A stretch of DNA of 64,000 nt from Microbacterium hydrocarbonoxydans (lineage in GTDB: Bacteria; Actinomycetota; Actinomycetes; Actinomycetales; Microbacteriaceae). The notes beneath the pieces are model-generated. The model saw nothing but the letters and a program-made list of their open reading frames with translations, searched no databases and had not been told where the DNA came from. The position numbers and the translations under genes were made by a program. The DNA lies in contig NZ_FNSQ01000005.1 of NCBI RefSeq assembly GCF_900105205.1, positions 1,550,001 through 1,614,000 of the forward strand, read 5' to 3'. Below are positions 36,085 to 47,547 of the stretch, piece after piece (within the stretch, counting starts at the first letter, position 1; the number at the start of each line of letters is the position of its first letter).

Positions 36085-38973
36085 GTGCCTATCGTCCCGG
36101 TTGCAACCCCAGGAAAACTCAGTGTTCGCGGTGCCCGCGTCCACAATCTCAAGAACGTCGACATCGACATCCCGCGCGACTCGCTCGTCGTGTTCACCGG
36201 GCTGTCCGGGTCGGGAAAGTCGAGTCTCGCGTTCGACACGATCTTCGCCGAAGGTCAGCGTCGCTACGTCGAGTCGCTGAGCGCTTACGCGCGCCAGTTC
36301 CTCGGCCAGGTCGACCGGCCTGACGTCGACTTCATCGAGGGGCTGAGCCCCGCGGTGTCGATCGACCAGAAGTCGACGAACCGCAACCCGCGCTCGACCG
36401 TCGGCACGATCACCGAGATCTACGACTACATGCGTCTGCTCTGGGCGCGCATCGGCATCCCGCACTGCCCCGAGTGCGGAGCCCGCATCCAGCGGCAGAC
36501 CGTGCAGCAGATCGCCGATCAGCTCATGGAGCTGCCTGAGCGCACCCGGTACCAGATCGTCGCGCCCATCGTCTCGCAGAAGAAGGGCGAGTTCGTCGAC
36601 CTGTTCCGCGAGCTCGGCGCCAAGGGATACTCCCGCGCGATCGTCGACGGTGACCTGATCCAGCTCGCCGAGCCGCCCACGCTCAAGAAGAGCTACAAGC
36701 ACGACATCGCGGTCGTCGTCGACCGTCTCGTCGCGGCAGACGACATCCTCGGGCGCGTCACCGACTCGGTCGAGACCGCGCTGGGACTGGCCGGCGGCGT
36801 CGTTCAGGTGAACTTCGTCGACGAAGAGGGCGACGCCGCGTGGCAGTCCTTCTCCGAGAAGCTGGCGTGCCCGAACGGCCACGCGCTCACCCTCACCGAG
36901 ATCGAGCCGCGGACGTTCTCCTTCAATGCTCCGTTCGGCGCCTGCCCCGCCTGCTCGGGCCTCGGCACCCGCATGTCGGTGGACGTCGACCTGATGCTCG
37001 GAGACGAGGAGCTCTCGATCCGCGAGGGCGCCATCATCCCCTGGACGACCCAGGGCAAGGGCCTGTTCCAGTACTACGAGCGACTGCTCGAGGGACTGGC
37101 GGCCGACCTCAACTTCTCGCTCGACACCCCCTGGCAGGACCTCAGGGTCGACGTCCAGGACGCGATCCTCCGCGGCGACAACTACAAGGTCACCGTGAAG
37201 TTCAAGAACCGGTACGGGCGCGAGATGCGCTACGCGTCCGGCTTCGAAGGCGTGGTCCCGTACATCGAGCGCCAGTACGCGCAGGCGGAATCCGACACGC
37301 AGCGCTCTCGGTGGGGCGAGTACCTCCGTGAGGTCCCGTGCCCGGTCTGCGACGGCAACCGGCTCAAGCCCGAGGTGCTGGCCGTGCAGGTGCACGGCCA
37401 CTCGATCGCCGAGGTGTCGCACCTGAGCCTCGCCGATGCACGCTCGTTCATGGAGACGCTCACGCTCACCGACCGCGAGGCGAAGATCGCCGCCCAGGTC
37501 CTGCGCGAGATCCGCCTCCGACTCGACTTCCTGCTGCAGGTGGGTCTCTCGTACCTGAATCTCAGCCGGTCCGCGGGGTCGCTGTCAGGTGGAGAGGCGC
37601 AGCGCATCCGTCTGGCCACGCAGATCGGCTCCGGTCTCACCGGAGTGCTCTACGTCCTCGACGAGCCGTCGATCGGTCTCCACCAGCGTGACAACCGGCG
37701 ACTGATCGACACGCTCCTGAAGCTGCGCGATCTCGGCAACACGCTCATCGTCGTGGAGCACGACGAAGAGACGATCGAGGCGGCCGACTGGGTCGTCGAC
37801 ATCGGACCCGGCGCGGGAGTGAACGGCGGCGAGGTCGTGCATTCCGGGCCGTACTCGGCGCTGCTGAACGAGCCCGACTCCATGACGGGTGAGTACCTCT
37901 CCGGTGCGCGCGAGATCCCGACGCCGACCAAGCGCCGCAAGCTCGACAAGAAGCGGATGCTGAGCGTGGTCGGCGCGCGGGAGAACAACCTCAAGAACGT
38001 GAGCGTCAACTTCCCGCTGGGCGTCCTGACGGCCGTGACCGGCGTCTCGGGGTCAGGCAAGTCGTCGCTCGTCAACGACATCCTGTACCAGGTGCTCGCA
38101 TCGCGGCTCAACGGCGCTCGCACGGTGCCGGGCAAGCACACGCGCGTGTCCGGCCTCGACAACCTCGACAAGGTCGTGCACGTCGACCAGGCGCCCATCG
38201 GTCGCACCCCGCGATCGAACCCGGCGACCTACACAGGAGTGTTCGACCGGATCCGCTCGCTGTTCAGCGAGACGCCGGAGGCGAAGGTCCGCGGTTACCA
38301 GCCCGGCCGATTCAGCTTCAACGTCAAGGGAGGGCGCTGCGAGGCGTGCTCGGGCGACGGCACGATCAAGATCGAGATGAACTTCCTCCCCGACGTGTAC
38401 GTCGACTGCGAGGTCTGCCATGGCAAGCGCTACAACCGCGACACCCTGGCCGTGCACTACAAGGGCAAGAACATCGCCGAGGTGCTCGAGATGCCGATCG
38501 CAGAGGCCGCGGAGTTCTTCGAGCCCATCCAGGCGATCCACCGCTATATGAAGACGCTCGTCGACGTCGGCCTCGGCTACGTCCGACTCGGACAGTCGGC
38601 GACGACTCTGTCCGGCGGCGAGGCGCAGCGCGTCAAGCTCGCCACCGAGCTGCAGCGGCGGAGTAACGGCCGCAGCATCTACGTCCTCGACGAGCCGACC
38701 ACCGGTCTGCACTTCGAAGACGTGCGCAAGCTGCTCGAGGTGCTGAACGGGCTCGTCGACAAGGGCAACACGGTGATCGTCATCGAGCACAACCTCGACG
38801 TGATCAAGTCGGCGGACTGGGTCATCGACCTCGGACCCGAGGGCGGATCGGGCGGAGGAGAGATCCTGGCGACCGGAACCCCTGAGCAGATCGCCAGGGT
38901 CGAAGAGAGCCACACCGGACAGTTCCTCGCCGAGATCCTGGATGAGGGGCGCTCCGCGCGGAAGGCCAGCTGA
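36085..38973 (+). CDS. uvrA: Excinuclease ABC subunit A
   Basis: The damage-recognising ATPase of nucleotide excision repair. The 962-residue protein has two ABC modules: Walker [10 protein letters not shown] near residue 38 and GVSGSGKSS near residue 654, with ABC signatures [12 protein letters not shown] and [12 protein letters not shown]. It has zinc-binding cysteine pairs (CPEC, CPNG/CPAC and CEAC/CEVC) and the UvrB-binding insertion. GTG start with a leaderless promoter. Its stop overlaps the uvrC start by one base (TGATG), giving coupled translation. Confidence 0.97.
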   Translation: MPIVPVATPGKLSVRGARVHNLKNVDIDIPRDSLVVFTGLSGSGKSSLAFDTIFAEGQRRYVESLSAYARQFLGQVDRPDVDFIEGLSPAVSIDQKSTNRNPRSTVGTITEIYDYMRLLWARIGIPHCPECGARIQRQTVQQIADQLMELPERTRYQIVAPIVSQKKGEFVDLFRELGAKGYSRAIVDGDLIQLAEPPTLKKSYKHDIAVVVDRLVAADDILGRVTDSVETALGLAGGVVQVNFVDEEGDAAWQSFSEKLACPNGHALTLTEIEPRTFSFNAPFGACPACSGLGTRMSVDVDLMLGDEELSIREGAIIPWTTQGKGLFQYYERLLEGLAADLNFSLDTPWQDLRVDVQDAILRGDNYKVTVKFKNRYGREMRYASGFEGVVPYIERQYAQAESDTQRSRWGEYLREVPCPVCDGNRLKPEVLAVQVHGHSIAEVSHLSLADARSFMETLTLTDREAKIAAQVLREIRLRLDFLLQVGLSYLNLSRSAGSLSGGEAQRIRLATQIGSGLTGVLYVLDEPSIGLHQRDNRRLIDTLLKLRDLGNTLIVVEHDEETIEAADWVVDIGPGAGVNGGEVVHSGPYSALLNEPDSMTGEYLSGAREIPTPTKRRKLDKKRMLSVVGARENNLKNVSVNFPLGVLTAVTGVSGSGKSSLVNDILYQVLASRLNGARTVPGKHTRVSGLDNLDKVVHVDQAPIGRTPRSNPATYTGVFDRIRSLFSETPEAKVRGYQPGRFSFNVKGGRCEACSGDGTIKIEMNFLPDVYVDCEVCHGKRYNRDTLAVHYKGKNIAEVLEMPIAEAAEFFEPIQAIHRYMKTLVDVGLGYVRLGQSATTLSGGEAQRVKLATELQRRSNGRSIYVLDEPTTGLHFEDVRKLLEVLNGLVDKGNTVIVIEHNLDVIKSADWVIDLGPEGGSGGGEILATGTPEQIARVEESHTGQFLAEILDEGRSARKAS

Positions 38974-40874
38974 TGGCCGACGTACTCGCGTACAAGCCGA
39001 GAGCGGGGGAGATACCCACGAACCCCGGCGTGTACCGCTTCCGCGACGCCGACGGCCGCGTGCTGTACGTGGGCAAGGCGAAGAACCTCCGGCAGCGTCT
39101 GTCGAACTACTTCGCGCCACTGCGGACGCTGCATGAGCGCACGCGTCGCATGGTGACGACGGCGGCGTCGGTCGAATGGACCGTCGTGCCGACAGACGTG
39201 GATTCGCTGCAGCTGGAGTACATGTGGATCAAGGAGTTCGATCCGCCCTTCAACGTCCGCTACAAGGACGACAAGTCCTACCCGTTCATGGCGGTCACGC
39301 TCGGGGACGAAGCGCCGCGGGTGATCGTCACCCGCAATCGCAAGATCCCGGGCGCGCGGTACTTCGGTCCGTACCCCAAGGTGTGGGCCGTGCACGAGAC
39401 GATCGACCTGATGGTCAAGGCGTTCCCGATCCGCACCTGCAGCGACTCCAGCTACAAGAGGGCGATGCAGACAGGACGCCCGTGCTTCCCCGGGCAGATC
39501 GGCAAATGCGGCGGACCGTGCTCGATGACGGTCACCATCGAGGAGCACCGCGCGATGGTCGACGACTTCGTCGCCTTCATGGCCGGCGGCGACGAGCGCT
39601 TCACCCGCGAGCTCACCAAGCGGATGCTGGCGGCATCCGCAGCGATGGATTACGAGGCGGCCGCGAAGTACCGCGACAAGCTCACCGCGATCGAGGCGGT
39701 GCTGGGCAAGAGCGCCCTCGTGCTCGCACCCGACGAGGACGCCGACCTGTTCGGCATCGCCGAAGACGAGCTGGCCGCGGCCGTGCAGCACTTCGTGATC
39801 CGCGGCGGACGTGTGCGCGGAGTCAGGGCGATGACGATCGAGAAGGAGATCGACATCTCCAGCGCCGATCTCGTCGACCAGGTCCTGCAGCGCGCATACG
39901 GCGACTCACAGGACGTGCCTCGCCGCATCCTGGTGCCGTCGCTTCCCGACGATGCGGCTGAGCTCGAGCTCTGGCTGCGCGACCGGCGGGGCAAGAAGGT
40001 CGAGATCGCCGTCGCGCAGCGCGGGCAGCGGGCCGATCTCATGCGCACCGCGACGCTGAACGCCCAGCAGGCTCTGATCCGTCACAAGACCAGGCGCACG
40101 AGCGATTACGTCGCCCGCACCCAGGCGCTGACAGACCTGCAGGAGGCGCTGGGGATGTCCGAGGCGCCGCTGCGCATCGAGTGCTTCGACATCTCGCACC
40201 TCGGCGGCACGAACGTCGTCGCGTCGATGGTGGTGTTCGAAGACGGACTGCCCCGCAAAGACCAGTACCGCTCGTTCAACATCCCCGAGACGACCGACGA
40301 CACCGACTCGATGTACCAGGTGCTGCGGCGTCGCCTGGCCTATCTCGACCGCCCGGAGGAGCTCGACGAGCCCGCCGTCATCGCGACGGGTGAGATCGGC
40401 GACGACGTCACCGTCGAGGTCAAGCGCAAGCCGCGTTTCGCCTACCCGCCTCAGCTGCTGCTCGTCGACGGCGGGCAGCCGCAGGTCGAGGCGGCCGCCC
40501 GAGCGCTGCGTGACGCCGGCCACACCGAGATCGCCGTCTGCGGAATCGCGAAGCGACTCGAGGAGATCTGGCTTCCCGGCGAGGACTTCCCCGTCATCCT
40601 GCCCCGCACGAGCGAATCGCTCTACCTCCTGCAGCGCCTCCGCGACGAGGCGCACCGGTTCGCCATCACCCACCAGCGCAAGCGGCGTCGGAACGACATC
40701 ACCACCGTCCTCGCCGAGGTGCCGGGACTCGGGGCGGCGCGCATCAAGGTGCTCCTGAAGCACTTCGGATCCGTTACCGCACTGCGTTCGGCCCCTCCGG
40801 AGGAGATCGAGAAGGTCCAGGGCATCGGGCCGGTGCTGGCCCAGAACATCCACACCCATCTCTCCACTCGCTAG
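38973..40874 (+). CDS. uvrC: Excinuclease ABC subunit C
   Basis: The nuclease that cuts both sides of the lesion. The 633-residue protein has an N-terminal GIY-YIG nuclease ([20 protein letters not shown], about 12-31) for the 3' cut and a UVR domain near residues 205-240. An RNase H-like endonuclease ([21 protein letters not shown], about 403-423) makes the 5' cut, and a C-terminal tandem HhH region follows ([14 protein letters not shown]). It forms an operon with uvrA and probably rapZ and whiA. Confidence 0.97.
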   Translation: MADVLAYKPRAGEIPTNPGVYRFRDADGRVLYVGKAKNLRQRLSNYFAPLRTLHERTRRMVTTAASVEWTVVPTDVDSLQLEYMWIKEFDPPFNVRYKDDKSYPFMAVTLGDEAPRVIVTRNRKIPGARYFGPYPKVWAVHETIDLMVKAFPIRTCSDSSYKRAMQTGRPCFPGQIGKCGGPCSMTVTIEEHRAMVDDFVAFMAGGDERFTRELTKRMLAASAAMDYEAAAKYRDKLTAIEAVLGKSALVLAPDEDADLFGIAEDELAAAVQHFVIRGGRVRGVRAMTIEKEIDISSADLVDQVLQRAYGDSQDVPRRILVPSLPDDAAELELWLRDRRGKKVEIAVAQRGQRADLMRTATLNAQQALIRHKTRRTSDYVARTQALTDLQEALGMSEAPLRIECFDISHLGGTNVVASMVVFEDGLPRKDQYRSFNIPETTDDTDSMYQVLRRRLAYLDRPEELDEPAVIATGEIGDDVTVEVKRKPRFAYPPQLLLVDGGQPQVEAAARALRDAGHTEIAVCGIAKRLEEIWLPGEDFPVILPRTSESLYLLQRLRDEAHRFAITHQRKRRRNDITTVLAEVPGLGAARIKVLLKHFGSVTALRSAPPEEIEKVQGIGPVLAQNIHTHLSTR

Positions 40875-40904
40875 GCTGGAGGGGGCGGCGAAGAAGGAGT
40901 GACC

Positions 40905-41777
40905 ATGGCTGACGGGGACAAGGGCGAGTTCCTCATCGTCACGGGCATGTCGGGCGCAGGTCGCACGACGGTCGCGAACGCACTCGAGGACCTCGGCTGG
41001 TACGTGGTCGACAACCTTCCGCCGCAGATCCTCCGCCCGCTGCTCGACCTCACCGACATGGGCGGCAAGGCCCTGCCGAAGGTCGCAGCCGTCGTCGACG
41101 TGCGCGGTCGCAATCTCTTCGACGACTTCCCCGGGGTGGCACGTGCGCTGCGCTCCCGGGGCTCCGTCCGGGTCCTGTTCCTGGATGCGTCCGACGACGT
41201 CCTGGTCCGCCGGTTCGAATCGGTGCGGCGCCCGCACCCGCTGCAGGGCGACGGCACGCTCCTCGACGGCATCCGCATCGAGCGCCAGCGCCTCGCACCG
41301 ATCCGCGAGGCCGCGGATCTCGTCATCGACACCTCGGCGCTGAACATCCATCAGCTCGCCACCCAGGTCTCCGAGCTGTTCTCCGAGGAGGGCGCTGCGC
41401 GCCACCGCGTGACGCTGATGAGCTTCGGCTTCAAGTACGGACTCCCCACGGACGTCGACCTCGTGGCGGACATGCGCTTCCTCCCCAACCCGTTCTGGAA
41501 CGAGGAGCTGCGCGGACTCACCGGCAAGGACGAATCGGTGCGCGACTACGTGCTCTCCCGCGAGGGCGCGGCCGAGTTCCTCGATGCCTACACCGCCGCT
41601 CTCACCCCGGTGCTCGAGGGATATCAGCGCGAGAACAAGAGCCACTCGACGGTCGCCGTCGGGTGCACGGGCGGCAAGCACCGGTCGGTCGCGATGGTCG
41701 AAGAGCTTGCTCGACGGCTCGCGACGGTGCCGGGAGTCGCCGTGAACGTGCGCCATCGGGACCTCGGCAGGGAATAG
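40905..41777 (+). CDS. rapZ: RapZ-like RNase adapter / nucleotide-binding protein
   Basis: A P-loop protein of the RapZ (YvcJ) family, 290 residues. Walker A is GMSGAGRTT with Arg replacing the usual Lys before the threonines. Other family segments are [30 protein letters not shown] and the C-terminal [17 protein letters not shown]. RapZ regulates amino-sugar synthesis through small RNAs in E. coli; in actinobacteria its role is unclear. ATG with AAGGAG 5 nt upstream is chosen over a GTG six bases earlier. The neighbour order uvrC-rapZ-whiA is conserved. Confidence 0.93.
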   Translation: MADGDKGEFLIVTGMSGAGRTTVANALEDLGWYVVDNLPPQILRPLLDLTDMGGKALPKVAAVVDVRGRNLFDDFPGVARALRSRGSVRVLFLDASDDVLVRRFESVRRPHPLQGDGTLLDGIRIERQRLAPIREAADLVIDTSALNIHQLATQVSELFSEEGAARHRVTLMSFGFKYGLPTDVDLVADMRFLPNPFWNEELRGLTGKDESVRDYVLSREGAAEFLDAYTAALTPVLEGYQRENKSHSTVAVGCTGGKHRSVAMVEELARRLATVPGVAVNVRHRDLGRE

Positions 41778-41845
41778 CAGAAGCCTCCGTCAGAGTAGGC
41801 TGGAGGTTTGCGCCGCGATCCGGCGCGTGAGCGTAGAGGAGTGTC

Positions 41846-42823
41846 GTGGCACTAACGACCGACGTCAAGGCTGAGCTGGTCAGCATCCGCAATGCACCCC
41901 CGACGGTGCGTGTCGCGGAGGTCACATCGATCCTCCGGTTCGCCGGAGGGCTGCACTCGATCGCCGGACGGGTCGCCGTCGAGGCCGAGGTGGATGCCGA
42001 GATCCTCGCGCAGCGCGTGGCGCGCGACCTCGCCGAGATCTACGGGGTGCGTCCCGAGATCGCCCAGGTGCAGTCGAGCACGGCGAACGACGGCGCACGC
42101 TGGGCCGTGCGTGTCATCGCATCGGGGGAGACCCTCGCTCGTCAGACCGGGCTGCTCGACCAGCGTCGTCGTCCGGTCCGGGGCCTCCCGAACCGCCTCA
42201 CGACCGGCTCTCGTGCCGAAGTCGCCGGACTCTGGCGCGGTGCCTTCCTCGCCGCCGGAACACTGAGCGAGCCCGGCCGCTCGGCCATGCTCGAAGTCGC
42301 GTGCCCGTCGTCCGAGGCGGCGATGGCCCTCGTCGGCGCCGCTCACCGTCTCGGAGTGGCCGCCAAGGCGCGCGAGGTGCGCGGTATGCCGCGCGTCGTC
42401 GTGCGCGAGGGCGAGGCCATCCGCACCATCCTCAGCGAGATGGGCGCCCAGAAGACCGCCGTCGCCTGGGAGGAGATGCGTCAGCGCCGTGAGGTCCGCG
42501 CCGGCGTGAACCGGCTCGTGAACTTCGACGATGCGAATCTCCGTCGCTCGGCGCAGGCCGCCGTCGCTGCCTGCGCACGCGTCGAGCGCGCACTCGAGAT
42601 CCTCGCCGACGATGTCCCCGACCACCTGAAGGTCGCCGGTGAGCTGCGTCTCGCGCACCGCGACGCGAGCCTCGATGAGCTCGGACACCATGCAGACCCG
42701 CCTATGACCAAGGACGCCGTCGCCGGTCGTATCCGCCGCCTTCTGGCGATGGCCGACAAGCGGGCGCAGCAGGAGGGCATCCCGGGCACCGAGGCCGCCG
42801 TGCCCGCCGGACTCGACGTCTGA
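41846..42823 (+). CDS. whiA: DNA-binding protein WhiA
   Basis: A 325-residue sporulation/cell-division regulator family protein found across Gram-positives. It has an N-terminal degenerate LAGLIDADG homing-endonuclease-like domain (to about residue 220) and a C-terminal helix-turn-helix (about 270-310, with [25 protein letters not shown]). In this non-sporulating lineage a cell-division role is the likely one. GTG start with GAGGAG upstream. The yvcK gene that often lies between rapZ and whiA is absent here. Confidence 0.95.
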   Translation: MALTTDVKAELVSIRNAPPTVRVAEVTSILRFAGGLHSIAGRVAVEAEVDAEILAQRVARDLAEIYGVRPEIAQVQSSTANDGARWAVRVIASGETLARQTGLLDQRRRPVRGLPNRLTTGSRAEVAGLWRGAFLAAGTLSEPGRSAMLEVACPSSEAAMALVGAAHRLGVAAKAREVRGMPRVVVREGEAIRTILSEMGAQKTAVAWEEMRQRREVRAGVNRLVNFDDANLRRSAQAAVAACARVERALEILADDVPDHLKVAGELRLAHRDASLDELGHHADPPMTKDAVAGRIRRLLAMADKRAQQEGIPGTEAAVPAGLDV

Positions 42824-42841
42824 CGACCTGCGCACTTCGAC

Positions 42842-42873
42842 GCGAGGCGACGCCCCTGAGGGTGTCGCCTCGC
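42842..42873 (+). terminator. Terminator after whiA
   Basis: GCGAGGCGAC pairs with GTCGCCTCGC, extended inward by a short GC stem, followed by TTCGTC. It lies 18 bp after the whiA stop and closes the uvrA-uvrC-rapZ-whiA unit. Confidence 0.82.
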
Positions 42874-43010
42874 TTCGTCATACGGAGGAAGGATCCAGCC
42901 AGCCCGGGCGTTGTCGTCACTAGGATGAGTAACGTCCGCTCTACGTCGCACATCGGCGGCGCAGAGGATCGGCAAGCGCCGCGGCGCGGCGCGGATTGGA
43001 TGAAAGCGAC

Positions 43011-43637
43011 ATGGCGACCTACACGCTCCCCGACCTTCCCTACGACTTCGCAGCCCTCGAGCCGCACATCAGCGGCAAGATCATGGAGCTGCACCATGAC
43101 AAGCACCACGCGACCTACGTCGCCGGCGCGAACACCGCCCTCGAGCAGCTCGCCGAGGCTCGCGACAGCGGCAACCTCGCCAACGTGAACAAGCTCGAGA
43201 AGGACCTCGCGTTCAACCTCGGCGGACACGTCAACCACTCGATCTTCTGGACGAACCTCTCGCCGACCGGCGGCGGACAGCCCGAGGGTGAGCTCAAGGC
43301 CGCGATCGACGAGTTCTTCGGCTCCTTCGAGAAGTTCCAGGCGCACTTCACCGCCAACGCCCTCGGCATCCAGGGCTCCGGCTGGTCGGTGCTCAGCTGG
43401 GACTCGATCGGGCAGCGCCTGATCATCCAGCAGCTGTTCGACCAGCAGTCCAACACGGCAGCCGGCACCGTGCCGCTGTTCCAGCTCGACATGTGGGAGC
43501 ACGCCTTCTACCTCGACTACCTCAACGTCAAGGCCGACTACGTCAAGGCCGCCTGGAACATCGCCAATTGGGAGAACGTCGCCCAGCGCTTCGAGGCAGC
43601 CCGCGAGAAGACGAACGGCCTGCTGGTACTGTCGTAA
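43011..43637 (+). CDS. sodA: Superoxide dismutase (Mn/Fe family)
   Basis: Converts superoxide to peroxide and oxygen. The 208-residue protein has metal ligands in the usual places: His28 (ELHHDKHHATYV), a His in the GGHVNHSIFW helix, and Asp and His in LDMWEHAFYLDY. GGQPEG followed by QGSGWSVLSWD suggests a manganese preference, though metal identity is not secure from sequence. It has its own leader of about 80 nt (a TAGGAT box at 42921-42926) and is followed by a hairpin. Confidence 0.95.
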   Translation: MATYTLPDLPYDFAALEPHISGKIMELHHDKHHATYVAGANTALEQLAEARDSGNLANVNKLEKDLAFNLGGHVNHSIFWTNLSPTGGGQPEGELKAAIDEFFGSFEKFQAHFTANALGIQGSGWSVLSWDSIGQRLIIQQLFDQQSNTAAGTVPLFQLDMWEHAFYLDYLNVKADYVKAAWNIANWENVAQRFEAAREKTNGLLVLS

Positions 43638-43644
43638 TCGGGTC

Positions 43645-43676
43645 GCGTCCCGACGGGCTCAGTCTCGTCGGGACGC
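43645..43676 (+). terminator. Hairpin terminator after sodA
   Basis: A perfect 11-bp stem GCGTCCCGACG / CGTCGGGACGC, 8 bp after the sodA stop, with no T-run. Confidence 0.7.
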
Positions 43677-43752
43677 CATCTCAGCCAAAAACCCCCGCGC
43701 ATCGCGTATGCACTTTTGCTGCGCACAGCGCACGAGAAACAGGGAGACCTGA

Positions 43753-44763
<1,011 letters not shown>

Positions 44764-44772
44764 GACACCGCC

Positions 44773-45987
44773 ATGACTCTGCGCACCCTGGATTCTCTGG
44801 GTCCGCTCGAGGGCAAGCGCGTCATCGTCCGTTGTGATCTCAATGTCCCCCTCCGGGACGGGATCATCACGGACGATGGCCGCGTTCGCGCCTCGCTGCC
44901 GACTCTCAACGCACTGATCAACGCGGGCGCCCGCGTCGTGGTGTGCTCGCACCTCGGTCGCCCCGACGGTGCGCCCGACCCGCAGTACAGCCTCGGTCCG
45001 GTCGCCCAGCGACTCTCGGAGCTGCTCGGCAAGCCGGTCGCGTTCGCACGCGACACCGTCGGCGAGTCGGCGCAGGAGGCCGTGGCCTCACTCGAGGACG
45101 GCGGCATCGTCGTCATCGAGAATCTGCGGTTCAACCCGGGGGAGACCTCGAAGGACGACGCCGAGCGCGGCGCCTTCGCGGCTCAGCTCGCAGAGCTCGG
45201 GGACGTCATGGTCTCCGATGGGTTCGGCGTGGTGCACCGCAAGCAGGCGAGCGTCTATGACCTCGCCGAGCTGCTGCCCTCCGCCGCCGGACTGCTGATC
45301 GCCGCAGAGCTCGACGTGCTCGACCGTCTCACCGAGAGCCCCGAGCGACCGTACGCGGTCGTGCTCGGCGGGTCCAAGGTGAGCGACAAGCTCGGCGTGA
45401 TCTCGCACCTGCTGCCGCGCGTGGATCGCATCCTCGTCGGCGGAGGGATGCTGTTCACCTTCCTGAAGGCGCAGGGCCACGCCGTGGCATCCAGCCTCCT
45501 CGAAGAGGACCAGCTCGAGACCGTCCGCGGCTACATCGCCGAGGCCGAGAAGCGCGGCGTCGAGCTCGTGCTCCCGACCGACGTCATCGTCGCCTCCTCC
45601 TTCTCGGCCGACGCCGAGCATGAGGTGACCGCCGCCGACGCGATCGAGGACACCGCGTTCGGCGCGGCCGGCATCGGCCTCGACATCGGCCCGGACACGG
45701 CGGCGCGTTTCGCGGAGGTCATCCGCGGCTCGAAGACGGTGTTCTGGAACGGTCCGATGGGCGTGTTCGAGTTCCCGGCCTTCGCGGGCGGGACCAAAGC
45801 CGTCGCCCAGGCTCTCACCGAGGTCGACGGACTCAGCGTCGTCGGTGGTGGAGATTCCGCGGCGGCCGTGCGTCAGCTCGGCTTCGCCGACGACCAGTTC
45901 GGTCACATCTCGACCGGCGGCGGCGCCAGCCTCGAGTTCCTCGAGGGCAAGAAACTACCCGGCCTGGAGGTGCTCGGATGGGCGTGA
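44773..45987 (+). CDS. pgk: Phosphoglycerate kinase
   Basis: Transfers the acyl phosphate of 1,3-bisphosphoglycerate to ADP. The 404-residue protein has [11 protein letters not shown] and SHLGRPDG substrate motifs in the N-terminal domain and the nucleotide-binding [20 protein letters not shown] and GGGDSAAAV loops in the C-terminal domain. It lies nine bases after gap and overlaps tpiA by ten bases. Confidence 0.97.
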   Translation: MTLRTLDSLGPLEGKRVIVRCDLNVPLRDGIITDDGRVRASLPTLNALINAGARVVVCSHLGRPDGAPDPQYSLGPVAQRLSELLGKPVAFARDTVGESAQEAVASLEDGGIVVIENLRFNPGETSKDDAERGAFAAQLAELGDVMVSDGFGVVHRKQASVYDLAELLPSAAGLLIAAELDVLDRLTESPERPYAVVLGGSKVSDKLGVISHLLPRVDRILVGGGMLFTFLKAQGHAVASSLLEEDQLETVRGYIAEAEKRGVELVLPTDVIVASSFSADAEHEVTAADAIEDTAFGAAGIGLDIGPDTAARFAEVIRGSKTVFWNGPMGVFEFPAFAGGTKAVAQALTEVDGLSVVGGGDSAAAVRQLGFADDQFGHISTGGGASLEFLEGKKLPGLEVLGWA

Positions 45988-46769
45988 AGACCCGTACCCC
46001 GCTGATCGCGGGAAACTGGAAGATGAATCTCGACCACCTGCAGGCGGTCGCGTTCGTGCAGAAGCTGCACTGGACGCTCAAGGATGCCAAGCATGAGGAC
46101 GGATCGGTCGAGGTCGCGGTGTTCCCGCCCTTCACCGACATCCGCAGCGTGCAGACGCTGATCGACGCCGACAAGATCCCGTTCGCCCTCGGCGCGCAGG
46201 ACCTCTCGGCGCACGATTCCGGCGCATACACCGGTGAGGTGTCCGGCGCGTTCCTCGCCAAGCTCGACGCGAAGTACGTCATCATCGGGCACTCGGAGCG
46301 CCGTGAGTACCACTCGGAGTCCGACGAGGTCGTGGCGGCGAAGACGAAGGCCGCGCTCAAGCATGGTCTCTCGCCGGTAATCTGCGTGGGCGAGACCGCA
46401 GAGGACCTCGAGAAGTTCGGCGCCAGCGCCGTTCCCGTCGGTCAGCTCGAGGTCGCGCTCCAGGGCCTGCCGAAGGATGCCGACATCGTCGTGGCCTACG
46501 AGCCCGTCTGGGCGATCGGCTCCGGCCAGGCGGCGACGCCGCAGCAGGCCCAGGACGTCTGCGCGACACTGCGCACCGTGGTCGCCAAGGTGCTGGGGGA
46601 CGACGCTGCCGCGCGGACCCGGATCCTGTACGGCGGGTCGGTGAAGGCGGCCAACATCGCCAGCTTCATGCGCGAGCCCGATGTCGACGGCGCACTGGTC
46701 GGAGGCGCGAGCCTCGTGGTCGATGAGTTCGCCGCGATCATCCGCTTCGAGAAGCACGTCGGCGTGTGA
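45978..46769 (+). CDS. tpiA: Triosephosphate isomerase
   Basis: Interconverts dihydroxyacetone phosphate and glyceraldehyde 3-phosphate. The 263-residue protein has active-site segments GNWKMN (Lys), IGHSERR (His), [14 protein letters not shown] (catalytic Glu and the mobile loop) and the phosphate-binding GGSVK. The start lies inside the end of pgk, with GGAGG just upstream. Confidence 0.97.
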   Translation: MGVKTRTPLIAGNWKMNLDHLQAVAFVQKLHWTLKDAKHEDGSVEVAVFPPFTDIRSVQTLIDADKIPFALGAQDLSAHDSGAYTGEVSGAFLAKLDAKYVIIGHSERREYHSESDEVVAAKTKAALKHGLSPVICVGETAEDLEKFGASAVPVGQLEVALQGLPKDADIVVAYEPVWAIGSGQAATPQQAQDVCATLRTVVAKVLGDDAAARTRILYGGSVKAANIASFMREPDVDGALVGGASLVVDEFAAIIRFEKHVGV

Positions 46770-46770
46770 G

Positions 46771-46796
46771 TGTGGCGGGGCTCCGGCCCCGCCGCA
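46771..46796 (+). terminator. GC-rich hairpin after tpiA
   Basis: The stem TGTGGCGGGGC / GGCCCCGCCGCA (one G-T pair) begins right after the tpiA stop and has no T-run. Probably a terminator or attenuator before secG. Confidence 0.6.
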
Positions 46797-46799
46797 CCG

Positions 46800-46805
46800 T
46801 ATACT
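46800..46805 (+). promoter_or_regulatory. -10 box of secG-rbpA
   Basis: TATACT, 45 bp before the secG GTG, gives a short leader. The leader contains a 6-bp hairpin (GGGGCA/TGCCCC, 46817-46832) immediately before the GAAAGG ribosome site. Confidence 0.45.
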
Positions 46806-46850
46806 TGACCGTTACCGGGGCAGTCCTGCCCCAGCGAAAGGCTCTTCCTC

Positions 46851-47099
46851 GTGGAAATTCTCGAGTTCGTCCTGCAGGTGGTGCTGGGCATAACCAGCGT
46901 CCTGCTGACCCTCCTCATCCTCCTCCACAAGGGTCGCGGCGGCGGCCTGTCCGACATGTTCGGCGGAGGCATGTCGTCGGCTGTCGGCTCGTCGGGCCTC
47001 GCTGAGCGCAACCTCAACCGCTTCACGGTCATCCTCGCTCTGGCGTGGTTCGTGGCGATCGTCGCGCTCGGTCTCATCACGAAGTTCGAGGTGATCTGA
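46851..47099 (+). CDS. secG: Preprotein translocase subunit SecG
   Basis: A small subunit of the SecYEG channel. The 82-residue protein has two membrane helices (about 3-22 and 58-77) joined by the glycine-rich loop HKGRGGGLSDMFGGG typical of SecG. GTG start with GAAAGG nine bases upstream. It follows the glycolytic genes, as in most actinobacteria, and overlaps rbpA by one base. Confidence 0.95.
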   Translation: MEILEFVLQVVLGITSVLLTLLILLHKGRGGGLSDMFGGGMSSAVGSSGLAERNLNRFTVILALAWFVAIVALGLITKFEVI

Positions 47100-47452
47100 T
47101 GGCTACTGGCGGTAATGCGATCCGAGGGACCCGTGTCGGTTCCGGCCCCATGGGCGAGCAGGACCACGGCTACCACGCCGACCGCATCGCGGTGTCGTAC
47201 TGGGACGGGCTCGGCAACGAGACTGTCCGCTACTTCGCGGCGGGTCTGCCCGAAGACGAGATTCCCGAGACGATCGACCACCCTCAGTCGGGGCTCCCGG
47301 CCGGACGCGACAAGGCGAACCCGCCTGCGCTCGCGAAGCCCGAGCCCTACAAGACGCACCTCGCCTATGTGAAGGAGCGTCGCACCGACGAGGAGGCCGT
47401 GCAGCTGCTCGAGGACGCGCTGACGCAGCTTCGCGAGCGCCGGGGCCAGTGA
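47099..47452 (+). CDS. rbpA: RNA polymerase-binding protein RbpA
   Basis: An essential actinobacterial transcription factor that joins the housekeeping sigma factor to RNA polymerase and stabilises the open promoter. The 117-residue protein has the N-terminal tail (to about residue 28), a core domain, the basic linker and a C-terminal sigma-interaction helix (TDEEAVQLLEDALTQLRERR). It contains no cysteine at all, so the zinc site described for the Streptomyces protein is absent. The ATG overlaps the secG stop by one base. Confidence 0.94.
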   Translation: MATGGNAIRGTRVGSGPMGEQDHGYHADRIAVSYWDGLGNETVRYFAAGLPEDEIPETIDHPQSGLPAGRDKANPPALAKPEPYKTHLAYVKERRTDEEAVQLLEDALTQLRERRGQ

Positions 47453-47471
47453 CCTCCGTCTGATCTGACAC

Positions 47472-47506
47472 AAGAAGCCGTCGCGATTCGATCGCGACGG
47501 CTTCTT
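47472..47506. terminator. Terminator after rbpA
   Basis: A perfect 16-bp stem (47472-47487 / 47491-47506) with a three-base loop and AAGAAG/CTTCTT arms that give T-rich ends on both strands. It serves convergent rbpA and the downstream metallopeptidase-like gene. Confidence 0.9.
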
Positions 47507-47547
47507 CGCTGTCTGAGCGGATCGGCTCGGCGGCTCGGCGGCGCGGC

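Noticed and set aside
47103..47547. Continuation of the HEVGH protein frame into the rbpA region
   Set aside because: The translated sequence is low-complexity Pro/Arg/Ser and crosses a strong terminator. A one-base frameshift explains it better.
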